DNA of 64,000 nucleotides, from contig BGKB01000028.1 of assembly GCA_003116975.1 (NCBI GenBank), positions 248,001 through 312,000 on the forward strand. The letters are read 5' to 3'. How positions within the stretch are numbered: position 1 is the first letter of the stretch; every line of letters begins with the position of its first letter. The stretch is from Aurantiochytrium sp. KH105. Lineage: Eukaryota; Sar; Bigyra; Thraustochytrida; Thraustochytriidae. Position numbers and translations under genes: made by a program. Below the pieces are notes generated by a model. The model had not been told where the DNA came from, ran no database searches, and worked only from the letters and a program-made list of their open reading frames with translations. Shown here in pieces: positions 29,701 to 37,392 of this stretch.

Positions 29701-30315
29701 TCCTTCCTTTTCGATTGCCATGCAAGGTTCGTCCAGATATCGGAGCTGGAGAAGAGCGCGACAAGCTGCTTCATTGACTGTGAAAGACTCTGCACAGACA
29801 AGAACTTCGCGTGCTGGGATGGAGTTTGGGGCTTTACGAGCTTTTCGACCAAACGTTGACGAGGACAGGAGGGTGGAGCCAGACGCAACAGAGGCGGCAT
29901 CGCTTGGGTCGACCTGCTTTCCTTCCTGTTGTTGCTGGGTTTGGTGCTGCTGGTGTTGCTGTTGCGACTGCTGCTGGTGTTGCTGCTGCGGTTGGGGCTG
30001 GGGCTGCGTGCCATCTTCGCGCTCCGCAGCCGTCGCAGAAGGGCCAGCCCGAGCATCGTCACCTTCGCCTGTGAGCGCGCTTTCGCGTTGGAGGCCGGCT
30101 TCGCGACCCGCTTTGCTGTCAACGCTGGAACTCACTGGCGCCTGCTCTTGTCGCCGCCGGCGCCTGCTGTCGCGCGACGACACGCTGGCCGCACTGTGGC
30201 GCATCATGATCGCAGACCTTGCGGCCCCACTCGATCTTTGGACTTTGGTGGCAAAAGGGCAAAACTCGGCAAAATCGCAATCTTTTCCAAGAAAGAGCCC
30301 CTCTGTGCGATGCAT
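17707..30315 (-). CDS. SZT2: SZT2-like KICSTOR scaffold, 4202 residues, single exon
   Basis: One uninterrupted 12.6-kb frame. SZT2 (about 3400 residues in humans) is the large subunit of KICSTOR, which brings GATOR1 to lysosomes and restrains TORC1 when amino acids are low. Supporting blocks: RYHVVFALDATTSM then LLQPIPMPTHHVLL near residues 245-310; ACPSMVVISDGSLPAL and HFAILASVEKISSPFG, which follow the human N-terminal VWA-like region; and a later VDLYNWSQSRTDSLTQCIRF, then ARANLLRSIYHQRMGLFMH. Low-complexity inserts account for the extra length: a Gln/His tract (residues ~104-130), an acidic run EEEEDDDDDHDDQDD, and an Ala tract coded at about 19540-19575. ATG 30315 is the first in frame; MMRH at 30207 is an alternative start. 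The convergent RING gene ends 268 bases away. Confidence 0.72.
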   Translation of the reverse strand: MHRTEGLFLGKDCDFAEFCPFATKVQRSSGAARSAIMMRHSAASVSSRDSRRRRRQEQAPVSSSVDSKAGREAGLQRESALTGEGDDARAGPSATAAEREDGTQPQPQPQQQHQQQSQQQHQQHQTQQQQEGKQVDPSDAASVASGSTLLSSSTFGRKARKAPNSIPAREVLVCAESFTVNEAACRALLQLRYLDEPCMAIEKEGGLTVLSATNREGAVITPASGRFASMILVASTRICFVYKRYHVVFALDATTSMYTVTLLGSLRKAEPVYALPGAQVVPVMSVMLQALLQPIPMPTHHVLLRPSIKVSVTVRTSTRKVMDDETLAVLVTAVPLSAESLSHILEQSRAGLDALLRPETHGPKRPDRTSSTSSLSTLASAPIRSRYLESPTSSDAPEVGPVTYKDALEGASGMNEAGSAPSASSIPITRSGHLDLGPAAMSTSAGLSLGGDTGFFRRAEPSEQHDPADSEDQEISLVEFLSEAIAAVQLLELSACPSMVVISDGSLPALRSASDASNDPGLSILRRLDIPVHFAILASVEKISSPFGSLPDFSDLFFAAALTGGACYDMNFIRAVREELAARANAMAASEDRAARRGTRRPRRRGAKNRSSSTWSSFFEGFAEDLPPQRLAAVVNAGKLVVALLCRFHQLDDARTIARSQPLFRAHEGPSANYKSSVSGSGLGRRRPSFSSGPSQQLTTRPGAPLHHQHRRGLSQIHDQEHHAVAATRGDEFLRMLGAEDDVPPLAMKHEQRAFKDSASSASSVAASSLQSRESRKEPLRVVMVPFFSNEIEFAALEPRVSKRSIARAFEAIQNAYPWQGRPPASPTVVRELVEYRLSRIRATEVLACRLKEGFSLKQALVEKHAVSLRFVLNYAPHVTIIYVMHVSRSAHCEDGHQRIAVVSVRLVATEAFHARFFMLRERLESASNPHDRENLSTSIELRLHQYINAIVEADRAFVHISAALRDPLMGPRALLEVFAAEPLSRWHRWFHVESFDVLMRPPTGSPATVEATLKEWATFIGRGTSSESSPSASPQPSSFSGRPTRGVLHASKRINCDFSTEGASCAPNAAPLVALCRFVPLSEFLGTVHVALPMATSARHRETILQDLLSRLDSVILMKFWHGECSFAELCRVLVSVPSAASIEHGLTLPTTRILVKKFVHKLTRTWPIMKPGLAQHVASSLVRARIREGYEVVSSSFPFKQAADGMLEIADNLVKPELQGDANFCKFVPLEQGDRNQGKANCLLLYHVSFTEYEVTSKVLLQAMDFRFRPQHAFEALDADLFKESLLAHYRLVDGYFVSTSLAFREIQAFAADTETLMPYISAPRVRTESAMDQQDASNSKSSWGVECVKVQGGVNSLLQFSSPTVKSFSVFRVKNNSLANDEFFKLMLESVAGISDARLVDGQRSSDDLVAPAAQASLYFAKVLSSTRILVMVLPALLSQAYDCGPTPAESASESASWADASACDDQQQKGEEEGKATDDGWGSQAYSISFYEVDVRKVVFPGEFVAQELRELFRYRDSEDLAEGTPTPPMSAFASEDTEASGPQGAEGLEGIAEDSERVASSALASAEAQLFLTQIKDAHFYNMIVTIHRIFDSTVVGMEERANLLHTDDIETLLRTCPTHKAEVDATVLRSILHTTLGQSPSTPAEGLAPESAPPPPNQTVSEVDERFDTILNDFFQPISKTSFYYFEPKGSPEILESDVEEEEDDDDDHDDQDDMNLAGNDVEDILQNGGRHRANPAGGATGRGEEAFTTPHIRYADSPSEHARDRRGAMLARVTGLEDCSNAPPFFFRICCTSRADRDRPDPSELDNRPTRLVDQPHPEPQTHEVTYEIERGRICETIMETLHAGNSSNVSINLIFCTLPTHPPSSQPKTEALWQEHSTYAPQHAYRTQPNSNAEGLSGFAEQPLQSQAPPTPTKELFARKHHDWQRRRRAPGGRDSFLSKWTKAVRKKIKSRIKAMVSSAVLASLQRVYPVTEKTLELVRNLLEDGGLRARTITRKTIPLHFVDPKVGVDMFDKVFAESPYLSLRKVSKDKCIVVEPMRPSTASQTANESTVPFRSKRRGSVGRLADSGFSMYQGGSLFSTPARISAAPIASGGVEGGTAGANSLTITPPTTSLRSELHMREYSVPYWAIFEVTLGSSVVLYFHHPNLRDAEEARRIEKRLCSGVQQTEKRVNQLLLLHSLHETRSAHRLLIKPDTSRLSTPESESSRSHRGSPPRRLPSDRSGSRSVATNARGNKFGEAKDMAKLEGDVWNEHTLPDGFFACPCQHRARFPVPQRLVLERAINDLRIYALHSFNVQNRHNTFVYQSGDQIFYLKLRGESNEGEGGVSSARPFWRSSNADADAEPTKSSKAVVLEVYGVDKPPEDMVTVLGTLLENKIKNSTIATLGAFLFRNIQFKVYPHDLDFIKDRKDAPHLRHKLVVPSFVGDIGLLLLIFKENLLEFTNVLHFQSIPDAKMAEMEQTGAERDAPSPVPVDTVNLEGHSKAPQQMHPAWTEVTSYGRVQEGHSDNAQRTNPIFLDLEVTRGKNTDDTHAEPRVRRAAGVRTLDLRAGDFYFVYNTQTEKGMTSRASNVPSSTPVLGGAAASGLGSSSKMAQSLRSIELPLPYSQGDVGSGIAMAFLHLLEGGKQVFSVQTRDDKHCEASSLPSVESQTDASAPPDVRNLVKTQSQVHTGTQSDVAASVKSQPGNSKSQTQRGSSASSLPVFFGETECGEGTGAPVSICRRRDLDARALAEEPVHTIVVDMWEAGQVDLSKLSECFAESFKRSLVEYEFEVLHMERPIEVSVSPSGEARVPADHVQPFLPLSRSSKKARSRTFDDSLRISLYPRLLRWEKHLLVNEISQLVARIQPDLCQLAFVEDASVPRAQVRPEALAWKEENSAGTVESRNPSSLVGAAAMDKGKTGDQETDGSQSMCSVDDADGAKSGKSDESPQGSVNEDPTDTQPKKDQADSVRASTLISASRSQLFLIGADRFNLEVSMENETNKQPRAETLCIVEEALAPCLRRGHIVSGDPRTRNAVQLRGAHDGFVSDSALRKPSVSFVESSGARPQGASASRVAGKLAQEDPASGTDSASLPPGNSSAAASPGHSHSLSSTSLVAGSDGGLSSSMLGEQSRKCTKKRSCCIAVIIRDDSVWVDLYNWSQSRTDSLTQCIRFVTSWISARANLLRSIYHQRMGLFMHAVLPRPVVHFLRDVDRALQKSKDRDKNAIVNDPDFISHARRAELSAAELAVLLEHETPPASCLAPFLQIADSKMKGKGKGSSGPPLPHKAAAQALGRGGFNVARAAMASRRRGPGVPMQFFGKGGPGSSGASVSGTVASGTSTGVSGDSMSARSLSPLISFDSAVPKLGTWESSSVVTTKAGRIDGFGPRACTAFELQLRGRYPRPLHGLELLQDRGSERADRGDRVSVLGSSVLSNARKRASQARRKALLTGVLARWRSEATTSRFPYASLDDEFQDEDDAMEVSTASSEELELVLDDSRVLHTTRARLFIGAHEHNKRSAVLHEFTRLAVEDFQHIYMQHLIHQLEMRNIVFPDADAATQRSAYPTSAAAPTPETPQSTASPPASDSNPSPSAAAAAAAIATTAVKAGRASQSGASEPANWRPRAIYAQRQFNGMVVIVEVRVQSDMLKVVMRLLEPDLRHGANGAGADPDMADDDLYFLNSATSRSRGLYYTQDLGILRTGLQTRKMVYDYQLFLFKETLESYAERPVDIAPQVFAFAREFPDPPPNAESSIYLTEFQVTAPSSSVLTRKNVDKAFDYIVRMAERYGMSGIKSSSLGGGENYLLLTSRDGSFTDLPGRGRLSGMSYVAIVRLRDDEDDDFGERHEFNIEGQVPVSFVACLIANDGSTMRQILGLDEPGAEARRRSIASHSEGGTPPTQSEEEKHQTAGKTQDDGSGPDAKNASVAVPETEYGDDADYEALCSEGAIDPGTIAGAAILRTGAFARSSSLGIEVAVETENDTDGASAFELGREQLEDNLGRVLEDVFSHGVLSFQRKMFWGRLRAIAEAVYREANKGGGSPELGAVQQTGPGVATPPRMALAAENSVHSGASGYVRIGDEEGQHERRVVDIDDLEMLSFSCPLHTVDDEIAQLLPEIPTEGLIDFLAYAHGPLALRGRKSRWGTDIVLLPPFELSFIFVVHVSVPLSGPPSHMLRFPKPIVEQTQLEDGQLFLSIVMQTFLSSLWYGIDMFNV

Positions 30316-31729
30316 CCACAGGTCTTGAATCGGGCAGCTGCAGGCATCGTCGCCAGCAGATTCATAGATCTAAGACACATGTACGACTCAGAGACGAATC
30401 GTAAAGGACTCGCCACGCTGCGCCAGGCTTCTTCGTGCTCGTACTATGTCATTTTTTCAAAAGACTCGAAGCTCGTTTTCGTCCACTTTGTCAGCGGGCA
30501 GCAGTGGTCTTATTTTTTTGCTAATCTAAAGAAGACACAGACCGTCTACGACGTCATTTTCTCACATGGAATACTCGCAGGCGACCCTCTCATCCTCTTC
30601 GCTTCCTTTCTTCCATTGTAAAGAAAGTCGCCTCGCCATGGAGGGGCAATGAAAAGTATATCGAGAAGCATAGTCAGCACAAAGGCACTCGTATTAGCCG
30701 AGCGTTCATCACGCACACACGACAGCAGGACCGAAGGGTCGAGCGACTCGTACCGGCGACACGCATTGTAGCTACAGCCCAACAATTGTCATTCTTTCTT
30801 CTGAAAGTAGCAGAAAGAAGCATGTTTCATTGGCTTTGCTGATGAGGACTTTCCATCACCCACACATAGAAATGATGATTTGTCTGCTCCATGTGCCGAT
30901 CAAATCTGTCAATTTTCACAGTCGTCGCGAGAATGAATCGTCGCAAAAGTCCGAACATCTCTTTTGATCTCTTGGCATGATTGTTTATTTATAATAAAAA
31001 AGGAATTGCTGGGCCAGAGACGACGAGACGCATGTTAATACCGGGCTGAGTGCGCCTCCGAGTCCACCGAGGACCAAAGCGTTCCGAAGTCTTTGAGATG
31101 TGTGGCGTGGTCAGTTTGCATACTGCCTTCAAGCACTTCGCCTTTATCATAGACCTACTCGAGATCGGCCCTGGTTCTAACGCAAGGAATCCCTATGCCG
31201 CGAGAAACCATTTGTTGTACGATTCAAGACATGATACGAAGAGGAGGGGCATAGTGAACTCCGTGTTATACGACCGTCACGATTTCCAACTTCACGGTTC
31301 ATACTAACCTCCTAAGCTAAAGGGAGCCTCTCACCTTGCGTGTTTGTGATCGAGAGCTTCGGCAACCTTTGGTGACCCTCGCGGTCCTTTCACCTCCGTT
31401 CTTTGCCGCCCTTGCAGATGCTTGCTTACCGCCACCGCTTCCTCTCGCTTTTCCTTCTCGCGCTCGCTTGCTTTCTTTCCCCTCAATCAGCGACTTGTCC
31501 AGCGCCATCCACGCGTGCACATGCAGGGGCACGCCGGACCACCTGCTGCCCCCCTCCCTACCCCCTCATTATCCATACCCTAGTGCACACCAGGGTACGC
31601 GGGCGGGTGCGCGCGCAGGCTGCCCCCCGCTGCTTCCGCGTGCACGCGCGTGCCCAGGCGAGGCAGGCGCCGCCAGCTCCAAATCGAATTGCCCTCGCTC
31701 GCGCGGGCAGGGACTGGCGGCGTCGCCGT

Positions 31730-31761
<32 letters not shown>

Positions 31762-31883
31762 TCGATCGCTCGCTCGCTCGCTCGATTGCTTGCGTGCGTG
31801 CGTGCGTGCTTGCTCGCTTGCTTGCACCTCGCTGGGAGCGCTCGGGCGACAGACAGGCAGGCACGCGCGCCTCGGGAGCGAGC
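30316..31883. other. gap between divergent SZT2 and MLO-like genes
   Basis: 1568 bases with no convincing gene; the open frames are short or low-complexity. AT-rich from 30780 to 31310. A TACTAAC with a downstream AG (31302-31316) on the plus strand could be a 3' splice site in the MLO-like leader, but I could not pair it with a clear donor. Confidence 0.55.
31729..31830. repeat. GCGT/GCTC/GCTT tetranucleotide-rich leader
   Basis: Runs of (GCGT), (CGCT) and (GCTT) units just upstream of the MLO-like start, with two uninterrupted TGCG stretches at about 31735-31760 and 31793-31808. Confidence 0.85.
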
Positions 31884-34040
31884 ATGCACCCTGAAGCTGG
31901 CGGAGCGCTGGCGGCGGCGGCGATGGAGCATGCCTCGCGAGCGCTGGCGGCCAGCTCGGGCGAGGAGGAAGGCCTCGGGGCGTGCAGGTTCGAATTGCCC
32001 CATGTCCAGTTCGGCTGGGCGTTCCTGCTGCAGTGGATGACGATTTTGGGCATCCTGAGCGCCGCCACCGAAGGCCTCATGTCCTTCCTGGAAGAGCAGT
32101 TCCGAGAGCAGCGCACCAACATCAAGATCTTGCGTCGCATGTATCGCGAGCTGACCGTATTAGGCATCATCTCATTCTCGATCATGGTGATTCGGGACGC
32201 CTCGCGCGGACTCACCATCAACGATCTGCACCTGATTGAGTTCGCTCATTTGTGGCTCTTTACCGTGGGTATCACCTTTATTTTCACCAACGCAATGTTG
32301 GCCATCTTGCTTCGATCTGCAAAGGTGTTCTGGGACGACGCCTTCGCGTACGGTCTGCATAAGTTAGAGTTGCGTTACCATCAATTGGCGTCACAAGAGT
32401 CAATGTGCCACAGAATCGCGCGATACCTTCTCCCGTTCTATCGTTTCGAACGGCGCCGTCTCGTGGACAAAGTGAACCTTTGGGTGCTTCGGCGCGACTT
32501 CATCAATCGAAACAACCTTCCAGAGTCTTTTCACTTTAGCAAGTACCTTCGGCGGAGTCTTACGCGCAGCGTGCTCAAGGAACTCAAGCTGGGTTGGGAT
32601 TCGTGGGCATTTCTTGCCTTCTGCTTTCTTGTTGGTTTTGGTGTTGCCAAGTCTCTGGACCCCGAGCTCGCCTACTTGGACCTCGACGCCTCAATGGAGT
32701 TTATTCTGGCGATCATGGGCCTGCTCTTTTTATCGTGTCTCATGATGAACAGACTCATCAAGTGGGGGCTCATTCGTTTCCTTCGTATCGTGGCCGGCGC
32801 CCCGTCATCGCATCACCTCGAGCGCCTTCTCGCCTATGCAAAAGAAATTCACGACAAGGAACAATCGAGTATCATGGACCCCACGGGCCAGCTCACCGCG
32901 GATGAAGTTCGTCTCGATGAGATTTTTGAAGAGGCCAAAGGACACGACAAGATGCGTTTTTCTTCAGAGTTTGCGACACAGCACATCATTCTGGACAGAA
33001 TCAACGTCAACACGTACACAGCGACAAATATTCTGCCCCTCGCGTATGCTTTTCTCTTCACCAAAGCATTTCGCATTTTGATTCTTGCTCAAGGTTATGC
33101 GGTCGGTTTCACCATTCTGGTCGCTGCACAGTTCAAGGCCGATCTCTTTGTTGGCTGGCGACTTGCAGTGCTTGCCGCCATTTTCGCTCTCGCCATTGTC
33201 CAGGTGACCCTCATGATTCCCAGGACAATGCGCGACTATGCTCTTCTCAGTGCGGTGGCCCGTGTCGACCGCGAGGCACTCGACGTTATCGATGGTACCT
33301 TTATGTATCAAAAGGATACGAACGACAGCATCTATATCCTCGCCAATATCCTTTACAACACCTCCGAGGTTGTGCTCCGTGGCCTCTACGTCGTTGAAGG
33401 CGTGGTTCCGCCTGAAACGCGCTCGCAGGCCGTAGCAGCACTCTTCACGGTGCTCGATAAGCATCGCAAGGGCATTGTGCCTCCCCTTCAACTGCAAGCC
33501 GGGCTCGAGCAACAGCCTTTCCGCCGTCACCTCAGGACGGCTCGTCTTCGTATGGTGCTGCGTTCGCTCAACTGTGAAAGGGGACTGACGCTTGATCGCT
33601 GTAAATTCCTCGTGCACGGCATGGAGCGCCTCATTCGTAAGGATCGACGTTCGATTTCCAAGTTCACCCGCTGCTTCGGCGGAGTCAACGTTCCGTGCGC
33701 GCGGTGCCGAGAGCGCATTCCGGCTTCCGAGATCGACAATCATGCCGACGAGTGCCGCGGGTCAAAGTCGACATCATTTATGCAAGGCGTGATCGATGAA
33801 GACGAGGATGATGAGAGCGAAGAGGAGGAGGACGACGAAGATGGCGGGGAGAGCAGCGATGGAAGCGTTCCCTATGCAGCTTCTTCCACGAGCTTTGATG
33901 CCGAGGGAGGAAACGACAGTGAGCATGGTTCTATTTCTGCGATGAGCACTTTTCATGATCGCGTCTCGGTGGCTCGCGATGCTAAATTTGGTCTTTTGTT
34001 ACCTTTTGCACTTCCCAAGTCGCGTCTCGAAGACGCCTGA
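31884..34040 (+). CDS. MLO-like multi-spanning membrane protein with a C-terminal zinc knuckle
   Basis: 718 residues from ATG 31884 (31923 is an alternative). MLO proteins are seven-span plasma-membrane proteins, studied in plants as powdery-mildew susceptibility factors and calcium channels. Points of likeness: an early span followed by a charged helix and RELTVLGIISFSIMV; NDLHLIEFAHLWLFTVGITF, resembling the family's 'LHxFIFxLAxxHVxY' span; and FHFSKYLRRSLTRSVLKEL before a span, resembling 'FDFHKYIKRSLEDDF'. More spans follow near residues 400-460. The C-terminal half has a two-lobed helical region (~530-610) that may be an EF-hand relic, then CARCRERIPASEIDNHADEC, a C-x2-C...H-x3-C knuckle, then an acidic Ser-rich tail. 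The zinc knuckle is not a normal MLO feature. Family call is moderate. Confidence 0.55.
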   Translation: MHPEAGGALAAAAMEHASRALAASSGEEEGLGACRFELPHVQFGWAFLLQWMTILGILSAATEGLMSFLEEQFREQRTNIKILRRMYRELTVLGIISFSIMVIRDASRGLTINDLHLIEFAHLWLFTVGITFIFTNAMLAILLRSAKVFWDDAFAYGLHKLELRYHQLASQESMCHRIARYLLPFYRFERRRLVDKVNLWVLRRDFINRNNLPESFHFSKYLRRSLTRSVLKELKLGWDSWAFLAFCFLVGFGVAKSLDPELAYLDLDASMEFILAIMGLLFLSCLMMNRLIKWGLIRFLRIVAGAPSSHHLERLLAYAKEIHDKEQSSIMDPTGQLTADEVRLDEIFEEAKGHDKMRFSSEFATQHIILDRINVNTYTATNILPLAYAFLFTKAFRILILAQGYAVGFTILVAAQFKADLFVGWRLAVLAAIFALAIVQVTLMIPRTMRDYALLSAVARVDREALDVIDGTFMYQKDTNDSIYILANILYNTSEVVLRGLYVVEGVVPPETRSQAVAALFTVLDKHRKGIVPPLQLQAGLEQQPFRRHLRTARLRMVLRSLNCERGLTLDRCKFLVHGMERLIRKDRRSISKFTRCFGGVNVPCARCRERIPASEIDNHADECRGSKSTSFMQGVIDEDEDDESEEEEDDEDGGESSDGSVPYAASSTSFDAEGGNDSEHGSISAMSTFHDRVSVARDAKFGLLLPFALPKSRLEDA

Positions 34041-34433
34041 TGTGTGGGCAAATGAAACAAGTCTCTCCTTCGCCTTTGTCCGTAGAACTTCTTAAAGAAA
34101 ATATTTCTCTGTGTTAACGGTGTGTGTTTGTTTTGTCACGGAATTTCGAATTTTTTCCTCAGATTTGCTTGACTATGAGTATGGAGAAGAGCAAGAGAAC
34201 AACCCGTTACATCGTCATTACCTTGTGAATGATACTCTATAACCTGGGCGCGATCACTTGTTCGTCATAGCTGACACTCCCAAGCTACGTGAAGATGTCC
34301 AGGGAAAAGTCGAAAAAGCTTTTTACCAGCTCGTGAGAGATTGCCAATGCCTCTCTTTTCTTTACTTTCTATTCTATTCTTTTTCTTTTCTTTCCTTCCC
34401 TTCTCTTTCCTTTCGTTTCGTTCGGTCAGTCGG
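34041..34433. other. convergent 3' flanks, MLO-like and ABC transporter
   Basis: 393 AT-rich bases, with a C/T-only stretch at about 34355-34420 (TTTCTTTTCTTTCCTTCCCTTC). No gene seen. Confidence 0.5.
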
Positions 34434-36773
34434 TTAAGCTTGCATTTGGCGTTGCACCAGCGTTGCGTAGAGGCCGTTGTCTTTGCGTGAGAGTTCTTCG
34501 TGCGTACCGCGCTCTGCAATGACTCCGTCCGAAATGACCAGGATCATTGCGGCCGAACGAATCGTAGACAGACGATGGGCAATGGTGATGCTGGTTCGAC
34601 CGACCATGACGCGGTCGAGCGCCTCCTGCACGAGATGCTCGCTCTCGGCGTCGAGAGCTGAAGTGGCTTCGTCCAAAAGAATGACATTTGGGCGCGCAAG
34701 AAGCGCGCGCGCGATGGCAATACGCTGGTTTTGGCCACCCGACAAAGTGACCCCACGCTCGCCGACCTGCGTGTCGAGGCCGTCAGGAAAACCTGAAATG
34801 AAGTTGTACGCGTTTGCTTCCTTGGCAGCATGCACAATTTCATCCTCTGACACTTTCCGGTGCACACCATAGGTGATGTTATCGCGAATCGACATCGCAA
34901 AAAGTGTTGGTTGTTGGGAGACAGTGCCAACGTTCCTGTGCAGCTTGACCGTGCTCATGTGACGTAAGTCTTGCCCAGCAATGGTAATGTGACCGCTATC
35001 CGGGTCGTAGAATCGCTGAAGCAGATTAATGATTGTGCTCTTACCGCCTCCACTTGCGCCTACGAGAGCAGTCACCTGGCCTTGCTGACAGGTAAAGGAC
35101 ACGTCACGCAGAACCTTGATGTCCTTCCGCGACGGATAAGCAAAGGAAACGTTGTGGAAGACCACGTTGCCACGAAGCTCATCGTTAAAGTCAGCCGAGC
35201 GGCGGATCGCAGCGTCGGAATCAATAATCGTTTCACCGGGCAAGGGAACGAAACCATCCTCCTCGCTATTGGGCGTACGATCCGTATGAATTTCGGGCTT
35301 GCGGTCGATGATGGCAAACATGCGATCTGAGCTTCCCACTGCAGCCATGAGCTGCGAGTACAGACCCGAAAGACCTCCGAGGGCCCCGGCCAGATAAATC
35401 GTGTAAATGAGAAAGGAAAGCAGCGAGGCAGCGGTGAGGCCCGACTCGTGGCGAATAACTTGCCGCCCACCGTACCAGAGCACCAGCGCAACGGCATAGT
35501 AGGCGCCGAGTCCAATGATGCCAATGAAGATGCCATAGGCCCATGACTTTTTGATACCATATGTGTAAGAGTCCTTGATGCGTGCTCGGTATCGAGCGAC
35601 CTCGTACGACTCCTTGGAGAAAGACCGAACGGTGCGGATCGAGCTTATCGCCTGCTCTGCGGCCTCGCCCGCGCTGCCAAGAGAGTCTTGGTATTGCTTG
35701 GAGACGCCTCTTATGAAGCTGCCGTACATGCGGGCGCCAATGGCCAATGCCGGGACCACGGAGAGCATGATGAGCGTGAGCTTCCAGCTCAGCACAAAAA
35801 GGATAACGAGACCCACCACGACTTGGGCGAGCCACCGCAAAGACATGGAAACTGTCGAAGTCACCGTGTCCTGAATGACGCGCGTATCGCTGCTGAGACG
35901 GGACTGAAGCTCACCACTATTCTCTTCGTCGAAAAAACTGATGGGCTGGCGGAGAATCGCCTCGAAGACGCGTACCCGGAAGCGTGCGACCAAGCGCTCG
36001 CCACTCATGTTGAAAAGAGCGCCTCGAAAGGTGGTGAACACACTCGACACTGTAAAGACGACTAGCATGAGGAGCACGGTCTGGTCGAGCTTGTCCTCCG
36101 TCTGTGTATCGAGAATCTGCTCAATGAGCTTACTAAAGAGTGCAGGCACGACCATAGTTGATGCGGAGCTCACGAGCAAACACATGAGGGCTATAGTCAA
36201 GAGGTACCTCTCTGGCCACGCCAAGGAGATGACACGGCGAAAGCTAGTTCCGGATCCATGCAAATGATCGTCGCCTTGCCCAAGCTGGGCGTAGTCAAAA
36301 GCATTTCCTGTTTCGGACTCGCTCAGAGCGCCATTCTCATCTCTGGAGGCCTCGCCCACTTTGGGGCCACCAGGGTTTCCGCTCAAGCGTGTCGCTACAA
36401 GGAGGCCCAGTTCCACGAACGGTAGAATGAGGCCGATCCAGAGCATTGCATGGACTTGCGCCTGGGCGCCGTGTAGCTTGTGTGCAGTGGCGAGTTTGAC
36501 GACGCTCGTAATGCTGCAGCCAACCAAGTAGAGGATCAGAATCGCTACGCCTGCGTGGGTCGCTCTCGAGAATCCTCGGCCTGTGGCGACGCTACACCAG
36601 CACGCCGCGACCGCGAGCGCTGCGGCACGGACCCACGCGAGAATGATCACGTCCAGCACCGAGGTTTCCCATGCGTAGTCATCGGGCTGCAGGTCCGAGT
36701 CGCGTGCCAGCGCGCTCATGAGCGCCGCGTCCACCACGCCTGCCAGCACCAGGGCCACCGTCATCTTGGTCAT
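34434..36773 (-). CDS. ABCB half-transporter, TAP/ABCB9-like
   Basis: 779 residues from ATG 36773. An N-terminal region with about four extra spans (residues 1-140), like the TMD0 of TAP/ABCB9, is followed by the six-span ABC exporter domain (from ~200) and one ATPase domain. Walker A is GASGGGKST near residue 568, the signature is TLSGGQNQR near 679, Walker B is VILLDEATSALD near 700, with switch His in TIAHRLSTIRSA. All catalytic residues are intact. Such half-transporters dimerise and export peptides or other solutes, often across lysosomal or vacuolar membranes; which substrate applies here cannot be read from the sequence. Confidence 0.85.
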   Translation of the reverse strand: MTKMTVALVLAGVVDAALMSALARDSDLQPDDYAWETSVLDVIILAWVRAAALAVAACWCSVATGRGFSRATHAGVAILILYLVGCSITSVVKLATAHKLHGAQAQVHAMLWIGLILPFVELGLLVATRLSGNPGGPKVGEASRDENGALSESETGNAFDYAQLGQGDDHLHGSGTSFRRVISLAWPERYLLTIALMCLLVSSASTMVVPALFSKLIEQILDTQTEDKLDQTVLLMLVVFTVSSVFTTFRGALFNMSGERLVARFRVRVFEAILRQPISFFDEENSGELQSRLSSDTRVIQDTVTSTVSMSLRWLAQVVVGLVILFVLSWKLTLIMLSVVPALAIGARMYGSFIRGVSKQYQDSLGSAGEAAEQAISSIRTVRSFSKESYEVARYRARIKDSYTYGIKKSWAYGIFIGIIGLGAYYAVALVLWYGGRQVIRHESGLTAASLLSFLIYTIYLAGALGGLSGLYSQLMAAVGSSDRMFAIIDRKPEIHTDRTPNSEEDGFVPLPGETIIDSDAAIRRSADFNDELRGNVVFHNVSFAYPSRKDIKVLRDVSFTCQQGQVTALVGASGGGKSTIINLLQRFYDPDSGHITIAGQDLRHMSTVKLHRNVGTVSQQPTLFAMSIRDNITYGVHRKVSEDEIVHAAKEANAYNFISGFPDGLDTQVGERGVTLSGGQNQRIAIARALLARPNVILLDEATSALDAESEHLVQEALDRVMVGRTSITIAHRLSTIRSAAMILVISDGVIAERGTHEELSRKDNGLYATLVQRQMQA

Positions 36774-37392
36774 TTCCTCTATTTTGACGACGAGTACGGA
36801 CTGCTGCCGCAGGATGAGCTGGCGGTGAGCGTCAACGCGGCGTCGACCGCGGCGCCGCCCGGAGCGCTGCGCCGTAATCTTTCGTTTCCCGTGTCTGCTC
36901 GTTCCCCGGTGGCCTGGATTGTTTTGGGGTCTGCTTCAAGTTCTTTGTTCACATAGAAATCGCCGTTGTTCCTGTTCATAGCCTGACCGTGAGAGAGAGC
37001 ATCATGTGTCCGCCGTGGGAGCGAAAGACCCTGAACCCTAGGCGCCACAGAGGCGCCATCGCGGGGTGAGCAAACCAGAGCAAAAGCAAGCAAGCAAAAG
37101 CAAAAGCAAATGAAAATGCAAGTTGACTTTACACGCAAGATCGCAATGTACGCACAGGGCGAGAGTAGAGTCTTTGGTCAAGATCTCGTTCAACGCATGC
37201 ATGCGCAAAGTCTGCTTGGCCCACCAAGTCAGTCGGCGGCAGTCTCTAGCAATGTCAAATGAAAAGCAGATAATCTTCAAATCAGTCAAAAAACGAAGTC
37301 GCAAAATTTGCTTTTACTCATTTCTGGAACGAAATGATCTCTATGCAGTGGTAAAAGTTCTTCGGAAGCTATCGGAGAGGGGCTGCGCTGCC
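36774..37392. other. gap between NDK-like gene and ABC transporter
   Basis: 619 bases: ABC leader on the right and the NDK-like 3' flank on the left. A purine-rich (AAAGC/AAGC)n stretch lies at about 37072-37112. No gene seen. Confidence 0.55.

Noticed and set aside
31650..31883. In-frame extension of the MLO-like protein
   Set aside because: Encoded by GCGT/GCTC microsatellite (Val-Arg-Ala-Cys repeats).
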